A stretch of 6,797 nucleotides of DNA from Deltaproteobacteria bacterium (GTDB lineage: Bacteria > Myxococcota_A > UBA796). The notes under the pieces were generated by a model that had not been told where the DNA came from, made no database searches, and worked only from the letters and a program-made list of their open reading frames with translations. The position numbers and the translations under genes were made by a program. This document shows, piece by piece, positions 5,768 through 6,797 of this stretch. Position 1 is the stretch's first letter. Every line of letters begins with the position of its first letter. The stretch spans positions 1 to 6,797 of the forward strand of contig PALY01000056.1 in NCBI GenBank assembly GCA_002707085.1, read 5' to 3'.

Positions 5768-6797
5768 ATGGGCATTTGGGATAAAGTGAAGCCGCATATC
5801 GGCGCACAATTCTTGGACGTAATTGAGTGGACCAGCGACGAGGAAAATGTCGTTGCCTGGCGGTTCCCGATTTTCAATAAGGCGATCCAAGATGGCGCCC
5901 AGTTGGTGGTCCGTGAAGGACAAACTGCAATTTTTGTTCAGGAAGGAAAGCTTTCCGAAGTTTTTGGTCCGGGCACCTACGAGTTGTCGACCAACACACA
6001 AGCGATCATGAGCTTCTTTGAGTCCATCGCATATCAGTTGAACTACCCGTACAAGGGCGACGTCATTTTCGTGAAGACCACCGAGTTCCCGGGTCAACGC
6101 TGGGGAACCAAGAGTCCGCTTCGGTATGCAGCCCCTGGGTTCAATCCGGTCACCGGGCTTTCCGTTCGGGCGTATGGCCACTATGACTTCCGAGTCACCC
6201 AAGCAGATGCCTTCCTGCGCGCCCTTGTGGGGACAGCCGGAGAGTATGATGCCGACTCTATCAATGAAGCCTTGCGTGCCAAGTTGGTTTCTTCTTTCCG
6301 AGACATGTTGAACGAAGAGAAGCCCGCACTGGTGGAACTGGATGGTATTTACGATGAGTTGGGGCAGGCGATGCTTGAAAAGCATGCGCCTCGGTTCGAA
6401 GAACGTTTTGGTGTAAGGGTTGTCGATTTCGTCATCGAAGCTGTGACGGTTCCAGAGAATGTGGAGCAGATGCATCAAGAAGACATGGGGCTTGCAGGAA
6501 TATCGGATGTCAACAAGCTCACACAGTACGAAGCGGCGAAGGCACTTCGGGCCAGTGCAGAGAATACAGGTGGAGGCGGCAATCAAATGATGGATGCCGG
6601 TATCGGCCTTGCGATGGGTCAAATGGTCGCGGGTCAGATGGCGAATTCACAGCAGCCCCCTGCTGCTGCAGCCACTCCGCCACCCGCGCCCAGTGAAAAG
6701 ACTTTTCATTACAATGGCGTCGGTGGTTCGGGTCAGTACACAGCAGGTCAGATTGCCGATCTTGTAAAACAGAATCCATCGGGCGCTCACAATGTGT
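5768..6797 (+). CDS. SPFH/band-7 'virion core'-type protein with GYF_2-like C-terminus (3' end missing)
   Basis: The frame is open for 343 codons to the window edge. Residues about 25-235 match the SPFH family annotated as virion core protein, which includes Bacillus subtilis YdjI: AIQDGAQLVVREGQTAIFVQ (39-58), FGPGTYELST (66-75), and a long central SPFH part with SVRAYGHYDFRV (132-143), ending at VVDFVIEAVTVP (218-229). There is no N-terminal membrane segment, as is usual for this subgroup, which associates with membranes peripherally. A Gly/Met-rich stretch (268-292) and a Pro/Ala linker (297-308) lead to KTFHYNGVGGSGQYTAGQIA (311-330), which reads like the start of a GYF_2 (DUF4339) domain, cut off by the window. 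In B. subtilis, YdjI works with YdjG/H to recruit PspA to stressed membranes, so a membrane-stress or scaffolding role is a reasonable guess. It lies 70 nt after the MBL-like gene and may be in the same transcript. The family call is firm; the GYF_2 call is tentative. Confidence 0.9.
   Translation, partial: MGIWDKVKPHIGAQFLDVIEWTSDEENVVAWRFPIFNKAIQDGAQLVVREGQTAIFVQEGKLSEVFGPGTYELSTNTQAIMSFFESIAYQLNYPYKGDVIFVKTTEFPGQRWGTKSPLRYAAPGFNPVTGLSVRAYGHYDFRVTQADAFLRALVGTAGEYDADSINEALRAKLVSSFRDMLNEEKPALVELDGIYDELGQAMLEKHAPRFEERFGVRVVDFVIEAVTVPENVEQMHQEDMGLAGISDVNKLTQYEAAKALRASAENTGGGGNQMMDAGIGLAMGQMVAGQMANSQQPPAAAATPPPAPSEKTFHYNGVGGSGQYTAGQIADLVKQNPSGAHNV

Noticed and set aside
5750..6622. Minus-strand open frame of 290 codons opposite the SPFH gene
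   Set aside because: It is antisense to a clear SPFH protein; the translation is rich in Cys, His and Arg and matches nothing I know.

Overview
The window holds five protein genes packed almost end to end, with no RNA genes, insertion sequences, CRISPR arrays or long gaps visible. Two genes lie on the minus strand (left half) and three on the plus strand (right half). The two sets diverge from a very short shared region near 3689-3748. Base composition is moderate (roughly mid-50s % GC by eye) and looks even across the window.

Left half, minus strand: an S8 (subtilisin-like) serine protease at 2216-3688 is followed 49 nt downstream by a long FG-GAP/VCBS-type lipoprotein (2166 to beyond base 1, so its C-terminus is missing). 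Both look exported. The protease has a hydrophobic N-terminus and a C-terminal tail of Cys, hydrophobic helix and RRRK that resembles the MYXO-CTERM surface-sorting signal. The lipoprotein has a short signal peptide with a lipobox and a series of Asp-rich calcium-loop repeats about 50 residues apart, as in a beta-propeller. They probably form one transcription unit making two cell-surface proteins.

Right half, plus strand: a complete ornithine aminotransferase (rocD), then a translationally coupled gene of unknown function that looks like a metallo-beta-lactamase-fold protein without its metal ligands, then, after 70 nt, an SPFH/band-7 'virion core'-type protein that runs off the right edge while entering what looks like a GYF_2 domain. 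RocD interconverts ornithine and glutamate semialdehyde (arginine/proline metabolism). The SPFH protein belongs to a family tied to membrane-stress (PspA-type) systems. No functional link between these three is evident from sequence alone.

Organism: the lipoprotein and the MYXO-CTERM-like tail together suggest a Gram-negative bacterium of the Myxococcota/Bradymonadota (former Deltaproteobacteria) type, probably environmental. This is an inference with moderate-to-low confidence. I found no clear evidence of a wholly new system. The most unusual items are the coupled degenerate MBL-like protein, the protease with its inserted domain and sorting tail, and the regular 11-unit propeller array of the lipoprotein.
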